Shown in pieces: positions 27,019 through 37,682 of a stretch of 64,000 bases of DNA. The notes beneath the pieces are model-generated. The model worked only from the letters and a program-made list of their open reading frames with translations, did no database searches and was not told the origin of the DNA. A program made the translations under genes and the position numbers. The stretch is from the NCBI RefSeq assembly GCF_001316435.1, contig NZ_JXLL01000002.1, positions 124,001-188,000 on the forward strand, written 5' to 3'. Position 1 is the first letter of the stretch, and each line of letters opens with the position of its first letter. Origin of the DNA: Caloranaerobacter sp. TR13 (GTDB lineage Bacteria > Bacillota > Clostridia > Tissierellales > Thermohalobacteraceae).

Positions 27019-28044
27019 ATGAAAAGGCAAATCTTAAACTATCTTTTGGTAGCAATTTTAATAGTAATTACAATATCTTTAATATTGGGAGAAAATAGGA
27101 TAACAGAAATACCTTTATTATTGCTAAAAATAAATAAAATATATCTTTTAATAGGTATATTATGTATGGTTTTATACTGGGCAATTGATGGATTGATAAT
27201 ATATTATTTAACAAAAATGATTAATTCGAAATCAAGTTTATTAAAATCGATAAAATTTACTATGATTGGGCAGTACTATAATAATATTACACCATTTTCA
27301 AGTGGTGGTCAGCCTGCTCAGGTTTATGTAATGGCTAATGAATCTATACCTATTGGAATATCAACATCTATTTTATTAGCCAAATTTATTATATTTCAAA
27401 TTGTTGTAACATTATTTTCTGTATTTATGTTTGTTATTAAGATAGGTTTTATTTATAAAAATTTAAAAATGATATTGCCTTTTTTTGCAATAGGCATCAT
27501 TATAAGGCTTTTTGGGACGATAGCTTTAATAACTTTATTTTTTAATCAAGACACTACTAAAAAGTTAATAAACGTTGTTCTACATTTACTACATAAAGTT
27601 AAAATTATAAAAAATTTAGAAAAGATAGTACTTAGTTTTGAAGAACATTTAAATGAATATATGATAGGTATCGATAAGATTAAGGAAAATAAAAGAATTT
27701 CATTAGAAATATCGTTCCTTACACTTATTCAAATAACCGTATACTTTAGTATAACTTACTTTATATATCTGTCTATGGGTTTTAATAAAGCTTCGCTTTT
27801 GGATATTATTTCAATACAGTCTCTATTAGATGTAGCAGTTTCATATATGCCTACTCCTGGTAGAATAGGAACTTCTGAAGGTGGATTTTATTTGTTTTTT
27901 AAAGGATTTTTTGGAGTAGCTATGCTGCCTTATGCTATATTCTTATGGAGGATGATAACGTATTATTTGAATGTAATAATAGGTGGAATAATTACTTTAG
28001 CGGATTATTTGAAGCGAAAAAACAATAGAGCTTTTTCTGATTAA
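27019..28044 (+). CDS. Flippase-like integral membrane protein (lysylphosphatidylglycerol synthase TM family)
   Basis: This 341-residue protein has about eight membrane segments and belongs to the UPF0104/LPG synthase transmembrane family, related to the flippase half of MprF. Family motifs are NNITPFSSGGQPAQVYVM (about residues 90-107) and PTPGRIGTSEGGFYLFF (about 278-294). There is no synthase domain, so it does not itself aminoacylate lipids. A role in moving or sensing lipid or glycolipid intermediates is inferred from the family. TTAGGAGAAG precedes the ATG. It stands alone between two terminators. Confidence 0.85.
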   Translation: MKRQILNYLLVAILIVITISLILGENRITEIPLLLLKINKIYLLIGILCMVLYWAIDGLIIYYLTKMINSKSSLLKSIKFTMIGQYYNNITPFSSGGQPAQVYVMANESIPIGISTSILLAKFIIFQIVVTLFSVFMFVIKIGFIYKNLKMILPFFAIGIIIRLFGTIALITLFFNQDTTKKLINVVLHLLHKVKIIKNLEKIVLSFEEHLNEYMIGIDKIKENKRISLEISFLTLIQITVYFSITYFIYLSMGFNKASLLDIISIQSLLDVAVSYMPTPGRIGTSEGGFYLFFKGFFGVAMLPYAIFLWRMITYYLNVIIGGIITLADYLKRKNNRAFSD

Positions 28045-28072
28045 AGCTGAGAGGATAATCTTTCAGCTTTTA
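28043..28072 (+). terminator. Terminator after the flippase-like gene
   Basis: AAAGCTGAGAG (28043-28053) pairs with CTTTCAGCTTT (28060-28070), including one G-U pair. The left arm begins within the stop codon. Confidence 0.75.
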
Positions 28073-28112
28073 CTTTCTTTTCCTGTTATTCTGATATAGA
28101 TTTAAAATATAG

Positions 28113-28170
28113 TTGTATTTATAAAAAAATGGGTATACAATTTATATGAATATATGAATATATATTCATA
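28113..28170 (+). promoter_or_regulatory. Putative promoter with a perfect 18-bp palindrome
   Basis: TTGTAT (28113-28118) and TACAAT (28136-28141) are 17 bp apart. The perfect palindrome TATGAATATATATTCATA lies at 28153-28170, just before the ABC ATPase. It may be an operator for a dimeric repressor not encoded nearby; in AT-rich DNA the chance of such palindromes is not negligible. Confidence 0.45.
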
Positions 28171-28195
28171 CGAAAATAGGTAAAGGGGTGAGAGA

Positions 28196-28906
28196 ATGCA
28201 TAATGAAATAATTATGAAAGTAAGAAATTTGAGCAAGTTTTATCAAATGGGAGAAGTTCAAGTAAAAGCCCTTCAGGATGTATCTTTCGATATTTATGAG
28301 GGAGAATTTGTAGTAATTTTAGGTCCAAGTGGTTCGGGTAAAAGTACTCTATTAAACATACTGGGGGGGATGGATAAGCCGACAGAAGGTGAAGTTTTCT
28401 TAAGAGAAGTAGAGATTACTAGTTTTAATGAGAAACAGTTGACTGAATACAGAAGAGAGAAAATAGGCTTTGTGTTTCAATTTTATAATTTAATGTCTAA
28501 TTTAACAGCTAAAGAGAATGTTGAATTAGCTACAGAAATCTGTAGTAGACCTTTAGATATTGACCAAATATTAGATGATGTAGGCCTTGGAGATAGGAAA
28601 AATCATTTTCCATCACAAATGAGTGGAGGAGAACAACAAAGAGTTGCAATTGCAAGAGCAGTTGCTAAAAATCCATTAATTTTATTATGTGATGAGCCAA
28701 CAGGTGCATTAGATTTCAAAACAGGAATATCAATTCTTTCACTATTAAATAAAGTTAATAAAACTTATAAAAAGACAGTTATAGTTATAACTCACAACTC
28801 ACCGATTGCTAACATGGCTGATAGAGTAATAAGAATGAGAAGTGGAAAAATTTTAGAAAATAAAGTTAATCCTAATCCAGTTGAACCTGAAAGGATTGAA
28901 TGGTAA
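28196..28906 (+). CDS. ABC transporter ATPase, MacB/LolD type
   Basis: This 236-residue ATPase has Walker A GPSGSGKST, Q-loop VFQFYNLMSNLTAKEN, signature MSGGEQQR, Walker B LILLCDEPTGALD and the H-loop ITHNS. It is closest to the MacB/LolD/BceA group, whose members power FtsX-type mechanotransmission rather than ordinary transport. AAAGGGGTGAGAG precedes the ATG. The next gene encodes the FtsX-type permease and starts inside this gene's last codons. A fusion protein completes the operon. The substrate, possibly an antimicrobial peptide or lipid, is unknown. Confidence 0.92.
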   Translation: MHNEIIMKVRNLSKFYQMGEVQVKALQDVSFDIYEGEFVVILGPSGSGKSTLLNILGGMDKPTEGEVFLREVEITSFNEKQLTEYRREKIGFVFQFYNLMSNLTAKENVELATEICSRPLDIDQILDDVGLGDRKNHFPSQMSGGEQQRVAIARAVAKNPLILLCDEPTGALDFKTGISILSLLNKVNKTYKKTVIVITHNSPIANMADRVIRMRSGKILENKVNPNPVEPERIEW

Positions 28907-31257
28907 TGAAAAGACTTAACTTAAAGCTTTTAAGAAGCATTAAAAATTCAAAAGGGCAGTTTATTGCTGTAACTTTAGTTATTATTGTTGGACTTACAGT
29001 ATATACAGCTCTAAGCATGGCAGCAGTAAATTTAGAAAGTACCATAAATTATTACTATGATATAACTAATTTTGCGGACTTATATGTACAGGTAGTTAAA
29101 GTACCAGAAAAAGCTATTGAAAAACTTAAAAAGATGAATGACATTGAATTTGCAGAAGGAAGGATAGTATTTGATGTACCTATAAAGGTAAAAGATAAAG
29201 ATGAAAAAGTAAAGGTTAGGATAATTTCCAAGCCAAGTGATTTTAATGGAATCAATTTACTTTATATGATGAGAGGAGAAAATATTGATAATAAATATAA
29301 AGACTGTTTAGTGATAAAGCAATTTGCAGATGCTCGAAAAATCGAATTAGGAGATATCTTAAAGCCACAAATATCAGGTAAAACTTATAATTTATCTGTG
29401 AAGGGCGTAGTAAGCAGTCCTGAATATATTTATTTAATGGAAAATGAACAGAGTTTTTTACCTTCGCCAGATAAATTTGGAGTGATATATGTAACTAAAG
29501 AATTTGCACAAGATAGCTTTGGCTTTAGAGGAAACTATAACGAAATAATAATAAAAGCAAAAAAGGGAGCAAATATAAGCAGTTTAAAGAAAAAAATAGA
29601 GAATGAATTAGATAAATATGGGGTAAAAAGAATCATAACAAAAGATGAACAGCTAAGTAATTGGGCTGTTTCTGAAGAGATTAAGGGCTTAAGACAATCT
29701 TCAAGTACGGTTCCTTTAATATTTTTAGGGGTAGCTGCAATAATTATGGCTGTAATGTTGACAAGAATGGTAAGGGCAGAAAGAACGTCAATAGGAGTTC
29801 TGAAGGCTCTAGGATATACCAATATTCAGTTAATACTGCACTATACAAAATATTCATTATTGGTAGGCTTTATTGGTGCTGTATTTGGTGTCATTATAGG
29901 AACTATACTTTCAGGATATATGGCTAAGATGTATATTAAATTTTTTAATATACCAATGCTTAAGATGAATTTTTATTACAAATATATGGTATCAGCGGTT
30001 GTTATTTCAATGATTTTTTGTATCATAGCAGGATTATGGGGAGGAAGAAAAGTTCTAAAAATTTTTCCAGCAGAATCTATGAGGCCAGAACCACCAAAAT
30101 CTGGCGGTAGAATTTTTATTGATAGAATAACTGTACTCTGGAGTAGATTGACATTTACATGGAAAATGGTGTTAAGAAATATATTCAGAAATAAGAAAAG
30201 ATTTGTTTTTATAACTTTAGGTATTGCTCTTACTTATAGTGTGACATTTTTACCTTTAAGTGCTAAAGATGCTTTTATATCGATGTTCAATACACATTAT
30301 GGTGAATTTCAGAAAATGGAGTATAATATAAGTTTTAGTAAGCCATTAAATAAAAAGGTTATAAAAGATATAAAAAACATTATAAAGGTAGACCATATTG
30401 AGCCCAAAATAGAATATCCGTTTGAAATCGAATATGGACACAAAAGTAAAGTAGTAAACATAATTGGGCTTCAAAAAGATACTAGATTTTATAAATTTAC
30501 TGATATTGATGATGAGGTTATTTCTTTAAAAGATAGAGGTATTTTCTTAACTGAAGGATTAGCTAAGTATTTGGGGGTAGAAGTTGGAGATAAGGTAAAA
30601 ATAAAGAACTTTATTCCAGACAAAGAAGATGTATATTTACGTGTTTCAGGCATAATAAAGCAATCACTCGGTATAAATGGGTATATGAATATAAATGAAA
30701 TGGAAGAAAAACTAGTAGATGATAACATGATAACAGGTGTATATTTCAATTCAGATGATAATGTAAAGAGGAAGCTAGAGAATATGAGTAATATTACATC
30801 TATTCAATCTTTACAAGATATGAAAGATGTTTTTAAACAGTTTTTAGATTTAACCATGTATTCAGTTGGTTTAATGACACTTTTTGGTGGAGTTTTAGGT
30901 TTTGCTATAGTATACAATTCAACTGTGATGAGCATAAATGAAAGAAGATTAGAGTTTTCATCACTTAGAGTAATGGGATTTTCTAAAAGAGATATTTATA
31001 ATATGATTTCAAGAGAAAATATGCTTATGACGATTTTGGGAATAATAATAGGATTGCCAATAGGTCAATATATGATAAGGATATTAGAAAATGTATATAG
31101 TACAGAAATGTATACTATGGATGTTCAAACTTCATTATTGACATATATAGAAGCTATTTTATTGACAATGCTATTTGTTACGTTAGCACAATTATTTACT
31201 CTAAGGAAAATTAACAGATTAGATTTTATCGAAGCATTGAAAAATAGAATTTCATAG
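28900..31257 (+). CDS. FtsX-like ABC transporter permease
   Basis: This permease of 785 residues has a signal-anchor helix, an extracellular domain (about residues 40-265), three membrane segments (about 270-395), a second anchor and extracellular domain (about 430-645) and three final segments. This duplicated FtsX layout matches MacB-like or BceB-like permeases. The start is ambiguous: ATG 28900 is only four bases from AAGGA, while ATG 28906 is ten bases away and overlaps the ATPase stop; I favour 28906 slightly. The ATPase upstream and fusion protein downstream make a MacAB-like tripartite set, without any outer-membrane partner. Confidence 0.9.
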   Translation: MVMKRLNLKLLRSIKNSKGQFIAVTLVIIVGLTVYTALSMAAVNLESTINYYYDITNFADLYVQVVKVPEKAIEKLKKMNDIEFAEGRIVFDVPIKVKDKDEKVKVRIISKPSDFNGINLLYMMRGENIDNKYKDCLVIKQFADARKIELGDILKPQISGKTYNLSVKGVVSSPEYIYLMENEQSFLPSPDKFGVIYVTKEFAQDSFGFRGNYNEIIIKAKKGANISSLKKKIENELDKYGVKRIITKDEQLSNWAVSEEIKGLRQSSSTVPLIFLGVAAIIMAVMLTRMVRAERTSIGVLKALGYTNIQLILHYTKYSLLVGFIGAVFGVIIGTILSGYMAKMYIKFFNIPMLKMNFYYKYMVSAVVISMIFCIIAGLWGGRKVLKIFPAESMRPEPPKSGGRIFIDRITVLWSRLTFTWKMVLRNIFRNKKRFVFITLGIALTYSVTFLPLSAKDAFISMFNTHYGEFQKMEYNISFSKPLNKKVIKDIKNIIKVDHIEPKIEYPFEIEYGHKSKVVNIIGLQKDTRFYKFTDIDDEVISLKDRGIFLTEGLAKYLGVEVGDKVKIKNFIPDKEDVYLRVSGIIKQSLGINGYMNINEMEEKLVDDNMITGVYFNSDDNVKRKLENMSNITSIQSLQDMKDVFKQFLDLTMYSVGLMTLFGGVLGFAIVYNSTVMSINERRLEFSSLRVMGFSKRDIYNMISRENMLMTILGIIIGLPIGQYMIRILENVYSTEMYTMDVQTSLLTYIEAILLTMLFVTLAQLFTLRKINRLDFIEALKNRIS

Positions 31258-31270
31258 AGGGGGTCTTGAA

Positions 31271-32506
31271 ATGAAGAAAAAGGGTTTAATAATAGGTGTA
31301 GTAATTGTATTAGCTATTTCTGCTTTTGCTATTGCTAACTCAGTAGGAAAGGCTATAGAAGCAGAAGTATACAAAGTAAGTAAAGGTGATGTTGTTGAAT
31401 ATATTGATGAAACAGCACAAGTTAAGTCTGAGAGCGATAGAATGATATATTCAAAAATGATGGGTGATGTTGATGAAATTAAGGTTGAAGTAGGAGATAG
31501 AGTTAAAAAAGGTGATACATTAGTAATAATTAATACTGATAATATAGATCTTGAAATTAAAAGTTTAGAAGCTAAACTTAAAGCTTTAAAAGCAACATAT
31601 AAAGAAGCTGTAAAAGGACCAGATAAGGAACTAATAAATCAAGCTGAAGCTAAAGTGCGCTTGGAAAAAATTTTATTAGATGAAGCTAATAGAAATTATG
31701 AGAATAGCAAAAAGTTATATGAAAGTGGTGCTATAAGTTTTGACCAATATAAAACTGCTCTCGATAATTTGAATTTACAGAAAGAATCATTACAAATAGC
31801 TGAAAATGAGCTTGAGCAAATAAAAAAAGGGGCATCTTCTAATATTAAAGAACAATATCTAGCTCAAATTAAAGAGTTAGAGTATCAAATAGATAAATTA
31901 TATAGAACAAGAGATGATTATTTTATTAAATCACCAGTTGATGGGATGATATTAGACTTGAATATTAAAGAAGGAGATTATTTACAGATAGGAACTCCTG
32001 TATTGGAGATAGGAGATAATGAAAACATTTATTTACAGGCTGATGTGTTAGTAGATGAAATAGATAAAATAAATAAAGATACTCAGGTTATTGTTTATAG
32101 CGATGAACTTAATATAAACGGATCTGGAAAAGTAAAAAGAATATATCCGAAAGCATTTAGTAAAATATCTGACTTAGGTATAGAACAAAAAAGAGTAAAG
32201 GTTGATATAGATTTATTGTCAAAAATACCGACTTTAAAAGTTGGATATGAAGTAGATGTAAAATTTGTTGTAGATAAAAGACAAAATGTAATAGTTGTTC
32301 CAGAGAGTACAGTTTTTGACTTTGAGGGAGAAGATTATGTTTATGTAGTTGAACAGGATACAGCAAAATTAAGAAAGGTTAATTTAGGACTTAAGAATGA
32401 TGATGTTGTAGAAGTTATTTCTGGTCTAAAAGAAGGTGACTTAGTAATATTATCACCAGGCAAGGAGATTAAAGAGGGGACAAAGATAAAGCAAAAAAAA
32501 TTATAA
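31271..32506 (+). CDS. RND/HlyD-type periplasmic adaptor (membrane fusion protein)
   Basis: This 411-residue adaptor has an N-terminal membrane anchor (residues 5-25) and no lipobox. A lipoyl half (YSKMMGDVDEIKVEVGDRVKKG) is followed by a coiled-coil hairpin (about 90-210), the second lipoyl half (SPVDGMILDLNIKEGDYLQIG), a beta barrel and a membrane-proximal domain. GAGGGGG precedes the ATG, 13 bp after the permease stop. It would couple the ATPase/FtsX pair to an extracellular function. It ends at a strong terminator. Confidence 0.9.
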   Translation: MKKKGLIIGVVIVLAISAFAIANSVGKAIEAEVYKVSKGDVVEYIDETAQVKSESDRMIYSKMMGDVDEIKVEVGDRVKKGDTLVIINTDNIDLEIKSLEAKLKALKATYKEAVKGPDKELINQAEAKVRLEKILLDEANRNYENSKKLYESGAISFDQYKTALDNLNLQKESLQIAENELEQIKKGASSNIKEQYLAQIKELEYQIDKLYRTRDDYFIKSPVDGMILDLNIKEGDYLQIGTPVLEIGDNENIYLQADVLVDEIDKINKDTQVIVYSDELNINGSGKVKRIYPKAFSKISDLGIEQKRVKVDIDLLSKIPTLKVGYEVDVKFVVDKRQNVIVVPESTVFDFEGEDYVYVVEQDTAKLRKVNLGLKNDDVVEVISGLKEGDLVILSPGKEIKEGTKIKQKKL

Positions 32507-32515
32507 TCTGATAAT

Positions 32516-32551
32516 CCCTAAGCAGTAATTTTGCTTAGGGGTTTGTTTTTT
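32516..32551 (+). terminator. Terminator of the MacAB-like operon
   Basis: CCCTAAGCA (32516-32524) and TGCTTAGGG (32532-32540) form a 9-bp stem, followed by a T-rich run. Confidence 0.9.
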
Positions 32552-32764
32552 TCACGAAATGGTTGTATGATGAAATGATTATATAAGGATAGGTAAGAAC
32601 AAATAAAGAAAAGTATAGTTCTGTTTTACTAACTTCATTTATTTATAAATATAAGTTTAAAGTCGGATTGAAAAAAAATAGTTATTATTTTAAAATGGTA
32701 TATGTATATATACTATATATATGTATTAATTAAAGATACACCACAATATAAAGGGGTTGATTAC

Positions 32765-34900
32765 TTGGTAGCTCGAGTACAGAAACGGAACGGAAACATT
32801 GTTGATTTTGACATTCAAAAAATTGAAAATGCAATTTTTGCTGCTGCAAAAGCTGTAGGGGGAGATGATAGGAAAGAGGCAAGAAGATTAGCTGAGATGA
32901 CAGCTAATATATTGGAAGAAGCTTTTGGTGCTGGGGTACCTACTGTTGAGAACATACAAGATATTGTTGAGAAAGTGCTTATAGAAGAAGGGCATGCTAA
33001 AACAGCTAAAGCGTACATATTATATAGGAAAAAACATGAGGAATTAAGAGATGTTAAAAATCTTTTCATGGATGCGGAAAAGATGATTGAAGAGTATGTA
33101 TCTTTAGAAGACTGGAGAATTAATGAAAATGCAAATATGGGGTTTAGTTTACAGGGGCTGAATAATCATATTGTTGAATCTATAACTAAGAAATATTGGC
33201 TCAATAAAATTTATAGAAAAGAATTAAGAGATGCTCATATTAACGGGGATTTACATATACATGATTTAGGACTATTAGCTCCATATTGCTGTGGTTGGGA
33301 TCTTGAGGCATTATTAATTCATGGTTTTAAAGGTGCATCTGGAAAGATTGAGTCTAAGCCTGCAAAACATTTCCAATCTTTTCTAGGACAGATAGTGAAC
33401 TGGCTGTATACTTTACAAGGGGAAGCTGCTGGAGCACAAGCTATAAGCTCACTTGATACTTACGTTGCACCATTTATTTACTATGATGGATTAACTTATG
33501 AGCAGGTTAAAAAAATTGTACAGAGTTTTGTTTTTAACTTAAATATACCAACTAGAGTAGGTTTTCAGACACCATTTACAAATATAACTTTAGACATCAC
33601 ACCTCATCCTATGCTTAAAAATTTACCTGTTGTAATTGGTGGTAAACGCATGGAAAAAACTTATGGAGAATTCCAAAAAGAAATGGATATGTTTAATAAA
33701 GCACTTTGCGAAGTTATGATGGAAGGAGACGGCGCTGGAAGAAGTTTCAGTTTCCCAATACCTACAATAAATATAACCAAGGATTTTCCATGGGATTCTG
33801 AGGTTGCAAACTTAATTATGGAGATGACTAGAAAGTTTGGTACTCCTTATTTTGCTAATTTCATAAATAGTGAAATGTCACCTGAAGATGTTAGAAGTAT
33901 GTGTTGTAGACTTAGATTAGATAATCGTGAATTAAGAAGAAGAGGCGGTGGATTATTTGGAGCTAACCCTCTGACAGGTTCTATAAATGTAGTGACATTA
34001 AATATGGCTAGAATAGGTTATTTATCAAAGAATAAGGAAGAGTTCAAAAGAAGAGTTAGAGAGCTAATGGAATTAGCCAAAGAGATATGTGAAACAAAGA
34101 GGAAAGTATTAGAAGGCTATATGGAAGCTGGATTATATCCATATTCTAAATTCTATTTACAAGGTATTAAAGATGCAGAAGGAGAATATTTTAAAAATCA
34201 TTTTAGTACAATAGGACTTAATGGAATGAATGAAGCTTGTGTCAACTTATTTGGTAAAGATATTACAACTGAAGAGGGAAATGAATTTGCAATCGAAATA
34301 ATGGAATTTATGAATAAAGTAATTCAAATTTTTCAGGAAGAAACGGGAAGCTTATGGAATTTAGAAGCTTCACCTGCTGAAAGTGCATCATATAGATTTG
34401 CAAGAATGGATAAAAAGCTTTATCCAAAGATATTTACTCAAGGAGATAAAGAACCGTACTACACAAATTCAACTCAACTTCCTGTAGGCCATACAAAAGA
34501 TATTTTTGAAGCTGTTAGTTTGCAAGATAAGCTGCAGAGCTTATATACAGGAGGAACAGTTTTTCATGGTTTTATAGGCGAAGAAATAGATAGTGTTGAG
34601 GTGGTTAAGGCTTTAATTAAGAAAGTGTTTGAAAATAGTAAAATACCTTATTTTACAGTAACACCGACATATAGTATTTGTCCTGAACATGGTTATATAA
34701 GTGGAGAACATTTTAACTGTCCAGAATGTGGAAAAGAAGCTGAGGTATGGACTAGAGTTGTTGGTTTTCACCGTCCAGTTCAATCATGGAACAAGGGTAA
34801 AAAAGAGGAATATAAAGATAGGTTAGAATTTGATACGGAATATAGTATACTAAACGATAGGTCTAAAGATGAAAATTCTTTAATTGCGATTAGTGGATAA
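32765..34900 (+). CDS. nrdD: Anaerobic (class III) ribonucleoside-triphosphate reductase
   Basis: This glycyl-radical enzyme of 711 residues makes deoxyribonucleotides without oxygen. The start is TTG 32765, eight bases after AAGGGG (32751-32756); an upstream in-frame ATG at 32702 lacks a site. An ATP-cone occupies about residues 3-95 (VQKRNGNIVDFDIQKIENAI). The catalytic barrel follows. A four-Cys zinc site (CPEHG and CPECG) lies near the C-terminus, and Gly667 in RVVGFHRPVQ is the probable radical site. The activase gene is 96 bp downstream. It is strong evidence that the organism can grow without oxygen. A clear NrdR box was not found. Confidence 0.95.
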   Translation: MVARVQKRNGNIVDFDIQKIENAIFAAAKAVGGDDRKEARRLAEMTANILEEAFGAGVPTVENIQDIVEKVLIEEGHAKTAKAYILYRKKHEELRDVKNLFMDAEKMIEEYVSLEDWRINENANMGFSLQGLNNHIVESITKKYWLNKIYRKELRDAHINGDLHIHDLGLLAPYCCGWDLEALLIHGFKGASGKIESKPAKHFQSFLGQIVNWLYTLQGEAAGAQAISSLDTYVAPFIYYDGLTYEQVKKIVQSFVFNLNIPTRVGFQTPFTNITLDITPHPMLKNLPVVIGGKRMEKTYGEFQKEMDMFNKALCEVMMEGDGAGRSFSFPIPTINITKDFPWDSEVANLIMEMTRKFGTPYFANFINSEMSPEDVRSMCCRLRLDNRELRRRGGGLFGANPLTGSINVVTLNMARIGYLSKNKEEFKRRVRELMELAKEICETKRKVLEGYMEAGLYPYSKFYLQGIKDAEGEYFKNHFSTIGLNGMNEACVNLFGKDITTEEGNEFAIEIMEFMNKVIQIFQEETGSLWNLEASPAESASYRFARMDKKLYPKIFTQGDKEPYYTNSTQLPVGHTKDIFEAVSLQDKLQSLYTGGTVFHGFIGEEIDSVEVVKALIKKVFENSKIPYFTVTPTYSICPEHGYISGEHFNCPECGKEAEVWTRVVGFHRPVQSWNKGKKEEYKDRLEFDTEYSILNDRSKDENSLIAISG

Positions 34901-34996
34901 TGTGAAAAGTTTTATAAAAACTTATATTTTCCGTTTTTAAATTGGCAAATAGTGAATGACGAACGACCAATGACAATAATTATAGAGGGTGCTGTT

Positions 34997-35683
34997 ATGA
35001 ATTTTAAAGGACTACAAAAATCTTCTTTTATTGATTACCCAGACAAAATTTGCACCGTATTATTTACAGGAGGATGTAATTTTAGATGTCCATTTTGTCA
35101 TAATTCTTTACTTGTCAAAAACGAAGGAGAATTTATTTTAGAAAGAGATATATTAGAGTTTTTGAAAAATAGAAAGAAAATGGTAGATGCAGTATGTATA
35201 TCAGGTGGAGAACCGACTTTACAGAAAGGATTAGTAAGCTTCATAAGAAAAGTAAAGGATATAGGATACCTTGTAAAACTTGATACGAATGGAACTAATC
35301 CTGATGTAATTGAAAAGCTTTTAGACTTAAGGCTAATAGATTATATAGCAATGGATGTTAAAGCTCCTTTATTTAAATATAGTAGTGTAACTGATGTAAT
35401 GGTGGATATTAATTCAATACAGGAAAGTATTAAATTGATTAAAAATAGCAATATAGATTATGAGTTTAGGACTACTGTATGCAGAGAATTATTAGACCAA
35501 GATGATATTATAGAGATTTCAAGAAATATCAGTGGAGCCAGAAGATATATTATCCAGAATTTTAGGGATAGAGAAACGGTATTAGCTGGACAAGGAAGAT
35601 TTACACCTTATTCAAGGCAAGAGTTATTAGAAGTTGTAAAAAAGATAAAAGGTTTATTTGATGAAGTAAAAATAAGATTTTAA
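34997..35683 (+). CDS. nrdG: Anaerobic ribonucleotide reductase activating protein (radical SAM)
   Basis: This 228-residue radical SAM protein would install the glycyl radical in NrdD. The cluster motif CNFRCPFC (CxxxCxxC) is preceded by the family block KSSFIDYPDKICTVLFTGGC. SGGEPTLQ is the SAM-binding GGE motif. The start ATG 34997 follows GAGGGTG; an in-frame GTG at 34952 has no site. It lies in the same transcript as nrdD. Its longer C-terminal part fits the NrdG2-type activators common in Clostridia. Confidence 0.92.
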   Translation: MNFKGLQKSSFIDYPDKICTVLFTGGCNFRCPFCHNSLLVKNEGEFILERDILEFLKNRKKMVDAVCISGGEPTLQKGLVSFIRKVKDIGYLVKLDTNGTNPDVIEKLLDLRLIDYIAMDVKAPLFKYSSVTDVMVDINSIQESIKLIKNSNIDYEFRTTVCRELLDQDDIIEISRNISGARRYIIQNFRDRETVLAGQGRFTPYSRQELLEVVKKIKGLFDEVKIRF

Positions 35684-35713
35684 AAAAGAATGGCTAAAAA
35701 GCCATTCTTTTTT
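35682..35713. terminator. Bidirectional terminator between nrdG and the chemoreceptor gene
   Basis: AAAAAAGAATGGCT (35682-35695) pairs perfectly with AGCCATTCTTTTTT (35700-35713), loop AAAA. Confidence 0.92.
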
Positions 35714-37682
35714 AAAACTTAAATTTTCTTACTTCTTCTTCAAGATTAACGGAAAGTTCAGCTAATTCTTGAGCTGCAGCAGATATCTGCTGAATTGAAG
35801 CTGTTTGCTCCTCTGTTGAAGCTGCTACTTCTTCAGCACTTGCAGCTGATTCTTCTGAAACGGCTGATATACTTTGGATTTCATCTACCATATTATTAGT
35901 TTCATTTTTAACCATTTCAATAGCTTCAGCTATATCATTAACTTGATGCAATATTTTATTTATAGAATCAGAAATTTGATAAAATGCATCAGTTGTATTT
36001 TGGCTAAGGCTTTCTTGCTCTTTGAAAACTTCCAACGTATTTCTTGTATCTGATACAACATTTTTTATATCTTTGATCATATCTGTTAATATACTGTTTA
36101 TTTGTTCAACAGAGTCTTGAGATTGTTCTGCTAGTTTTCTTATTTCGTCAGCAACAACACTGAATCCACGTCCAGCTTCACCTGCTCTAGCTGCTTCTAT
36201 AGAAGCATTTAAAGCTAGTAAATTTGTCTGTTCTGAAATAGAGCTTATAAGATTTGTTATCTGACTAATTTTTTCAGATTTCTTATTTAGGTTTTCTATT
36301 GAATTAGAAACCTTTCTAATTGACTCAGCACTCTGTTTAAGTTTACTATTTTGGTCATTAATTATTTCAATTCCACGATCAGCTAATAATTTGGATTCAT
36401 TTGATAGTTTAGCAGATTCTATCGATTTATCAGAAATAGTTTCAATAGATTTCAATATTTCATTAACAGAATTAGATGTATTTTGAATACTAGTAGCTTG
36501 TTCACTGCTACCAGAAGCAAGTTCATCAATTGCTATAGCTATTTGTTCTGATATTTTACTAACCTGAGATGAAGATTCTGAAAGATTTAACGCTGATTTA
36601 TTAACTTTTTCAGAAGCTATATTGATATTTTTTAATAGATTTTTAAGGTTATTATTCATCTCTTTAAAGGCTAAAGCTAATTTTCCTATTTCGTCTTTGC
36701 TTTTTATATCTATATTTTGAGTTAAATCTCCTTCTGATAACTTATTAGCAAAAGCAACCAATTTTGCTATCGATCTTGTTATACTTAAGGAGAATATGTA
36801 TCCAATTGCTGATGCAGCTAAAATAATTATTAATGTTATTATAAAAGTAAATAATCTAGCTTTGTTAAGTGGAGCAAGAGCTTCTTTAAATGGCTGTTGA
36901 ACTATTACGCCTCCATTAAGAATAGGCACAGGTTTATATGAACCATAGTATTTTATACCATCAATTTCATATGTTATAGTTCCAGTTTTATTTTTAAGAA
37001 CTTCTTTTACAGGAGCTATATCAGAATATGATTTCCTTTCCTCGACTATTTTTTTATTTGGATGAGCAAGTATTTTACCCTCAGAATCTACAACAAAACT
37101 GAAACCTGCTTTGCCAATAGTTGTCTCTTTTCTAAACCTTTCAATACAACTTAAATCAACTGTACCACCTAATATAGCAATCATTTTATTGTTACTATCA
37201 AAAACAGGAGTTGCAATTACTAAAGCTGGTTTGCCAGTAGTTTTTGAGATCAAGACATTACTTACTACTGTTTTCTTTTTTTCTTTTACATCTTTTATGT
37301 ACTGACGTTTAGATAAATCTGAATAAATAGTTTTACCATCAGACCTTGCTATTTGATAACCTTTTAAATTGGTTACAAATAGTAAAGAAAAGTCATTTTG
37401 TTTGGTTTGTATGGCTTTTAATATTTTGGTTTGTGAGTCTCTGTCTAAAGAAATAATCCCCTCAAGATTAGAAATTGATTCTAATAATTTAATTTTTTCA
37501 CTTAGAAATGTTTCAATTTGTTTTGATAAAATGTTAGATAGGTTACTGCTAGTATCTTCTAATTCATGCAAAATAGTATCTTTCTGATTAAAATAAGAAA
37601 TTAATCCAGATGTTGCTGAAGATAAGAATACTAGTGTGATAATTATAAGAATAATTTTTGTTTTTAGCTTTAAATTTTTCAA
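35712..37682 (-). CDS. Methyl-accepting chemotaxis protein with Cache sensor
   Basis: This 656-residue receptor reports a chemical signal to the flagellar CheA/CheW complex. TM1 spans about residues 8-30. An extracellular double-Cache sensor covers about 35-270 ([33 protein letters not shown]). TM2 is at about 277-300. A HAMP linker (about 300-353) leads to the cytoplasmic signalling hairpin, with the conserved tip [20 protein letters not shown]. The ligand is unknown, though Cache domains commonly bind amino acids or organic acids. No CheW-binding pentapeptide is seen at the C-terminus. It is transcribed alone. Confidence 0.94.
   Translation of the reverse strand: MKNLKLKTKIILIIITLVFLSSATSGLISYFNQKDTILHELEDTSSNLSNILSKQIETFLSEKIKLLESISNLEGIISLDRDSQTKILKAIQTKQNDFSLLFVTNLKGYQIARSDGKTIYSDLSKRQYIKDVKEKKKTVVSNVLISKTTGKPALVIATPVFDSNNKMIAILGGTVDLSCIERFRKETTIGKAGFSFVVDSEGKILAHPNKKIVEERKSYSDIAPVKEVLKNKTGTITYEIDGIKYYGSYKPVPILNGGVIVQQPFKEALAPLNKARLFTFIITLIIILAASAIGYIFSLSITRSIAKLVAFANKLSEGDLTQNIDIKSKDEIGKLALAFKEMNNNLKNLLKNINIASEKVNKSALNLSESSSQVSKISEQIAIAIDELASGSSEQATSIQNTSNSVNEILKSIETISDKSIESAKLSNESKLLADRGIEIINDQNSKLKQSAESIRKVSNSIENLNKKSEKISQITNLISSISEQTNLLALNASIEAARAGEAGRGFSVVADEIRKLAEQSQDSVEQINSILTDMIKDIKNVVSDTRNTLEVFKEQESLSQNTTDAFYQISDSINKILHQVNDIAEAIEMVKNETNNMVDEIQSISAVSEESAASAEEVAASTEEQTASIQQISAAAQELAELSVNLEEEVRKFKF

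Noticed and set aside
32700-32730. NrdR-like box upstream of nrdD
   Set aside because: The TATA-rich sequence resembles only the centre of an NrdR box and lacks the flanking ACA/TGT arms and a second copy.
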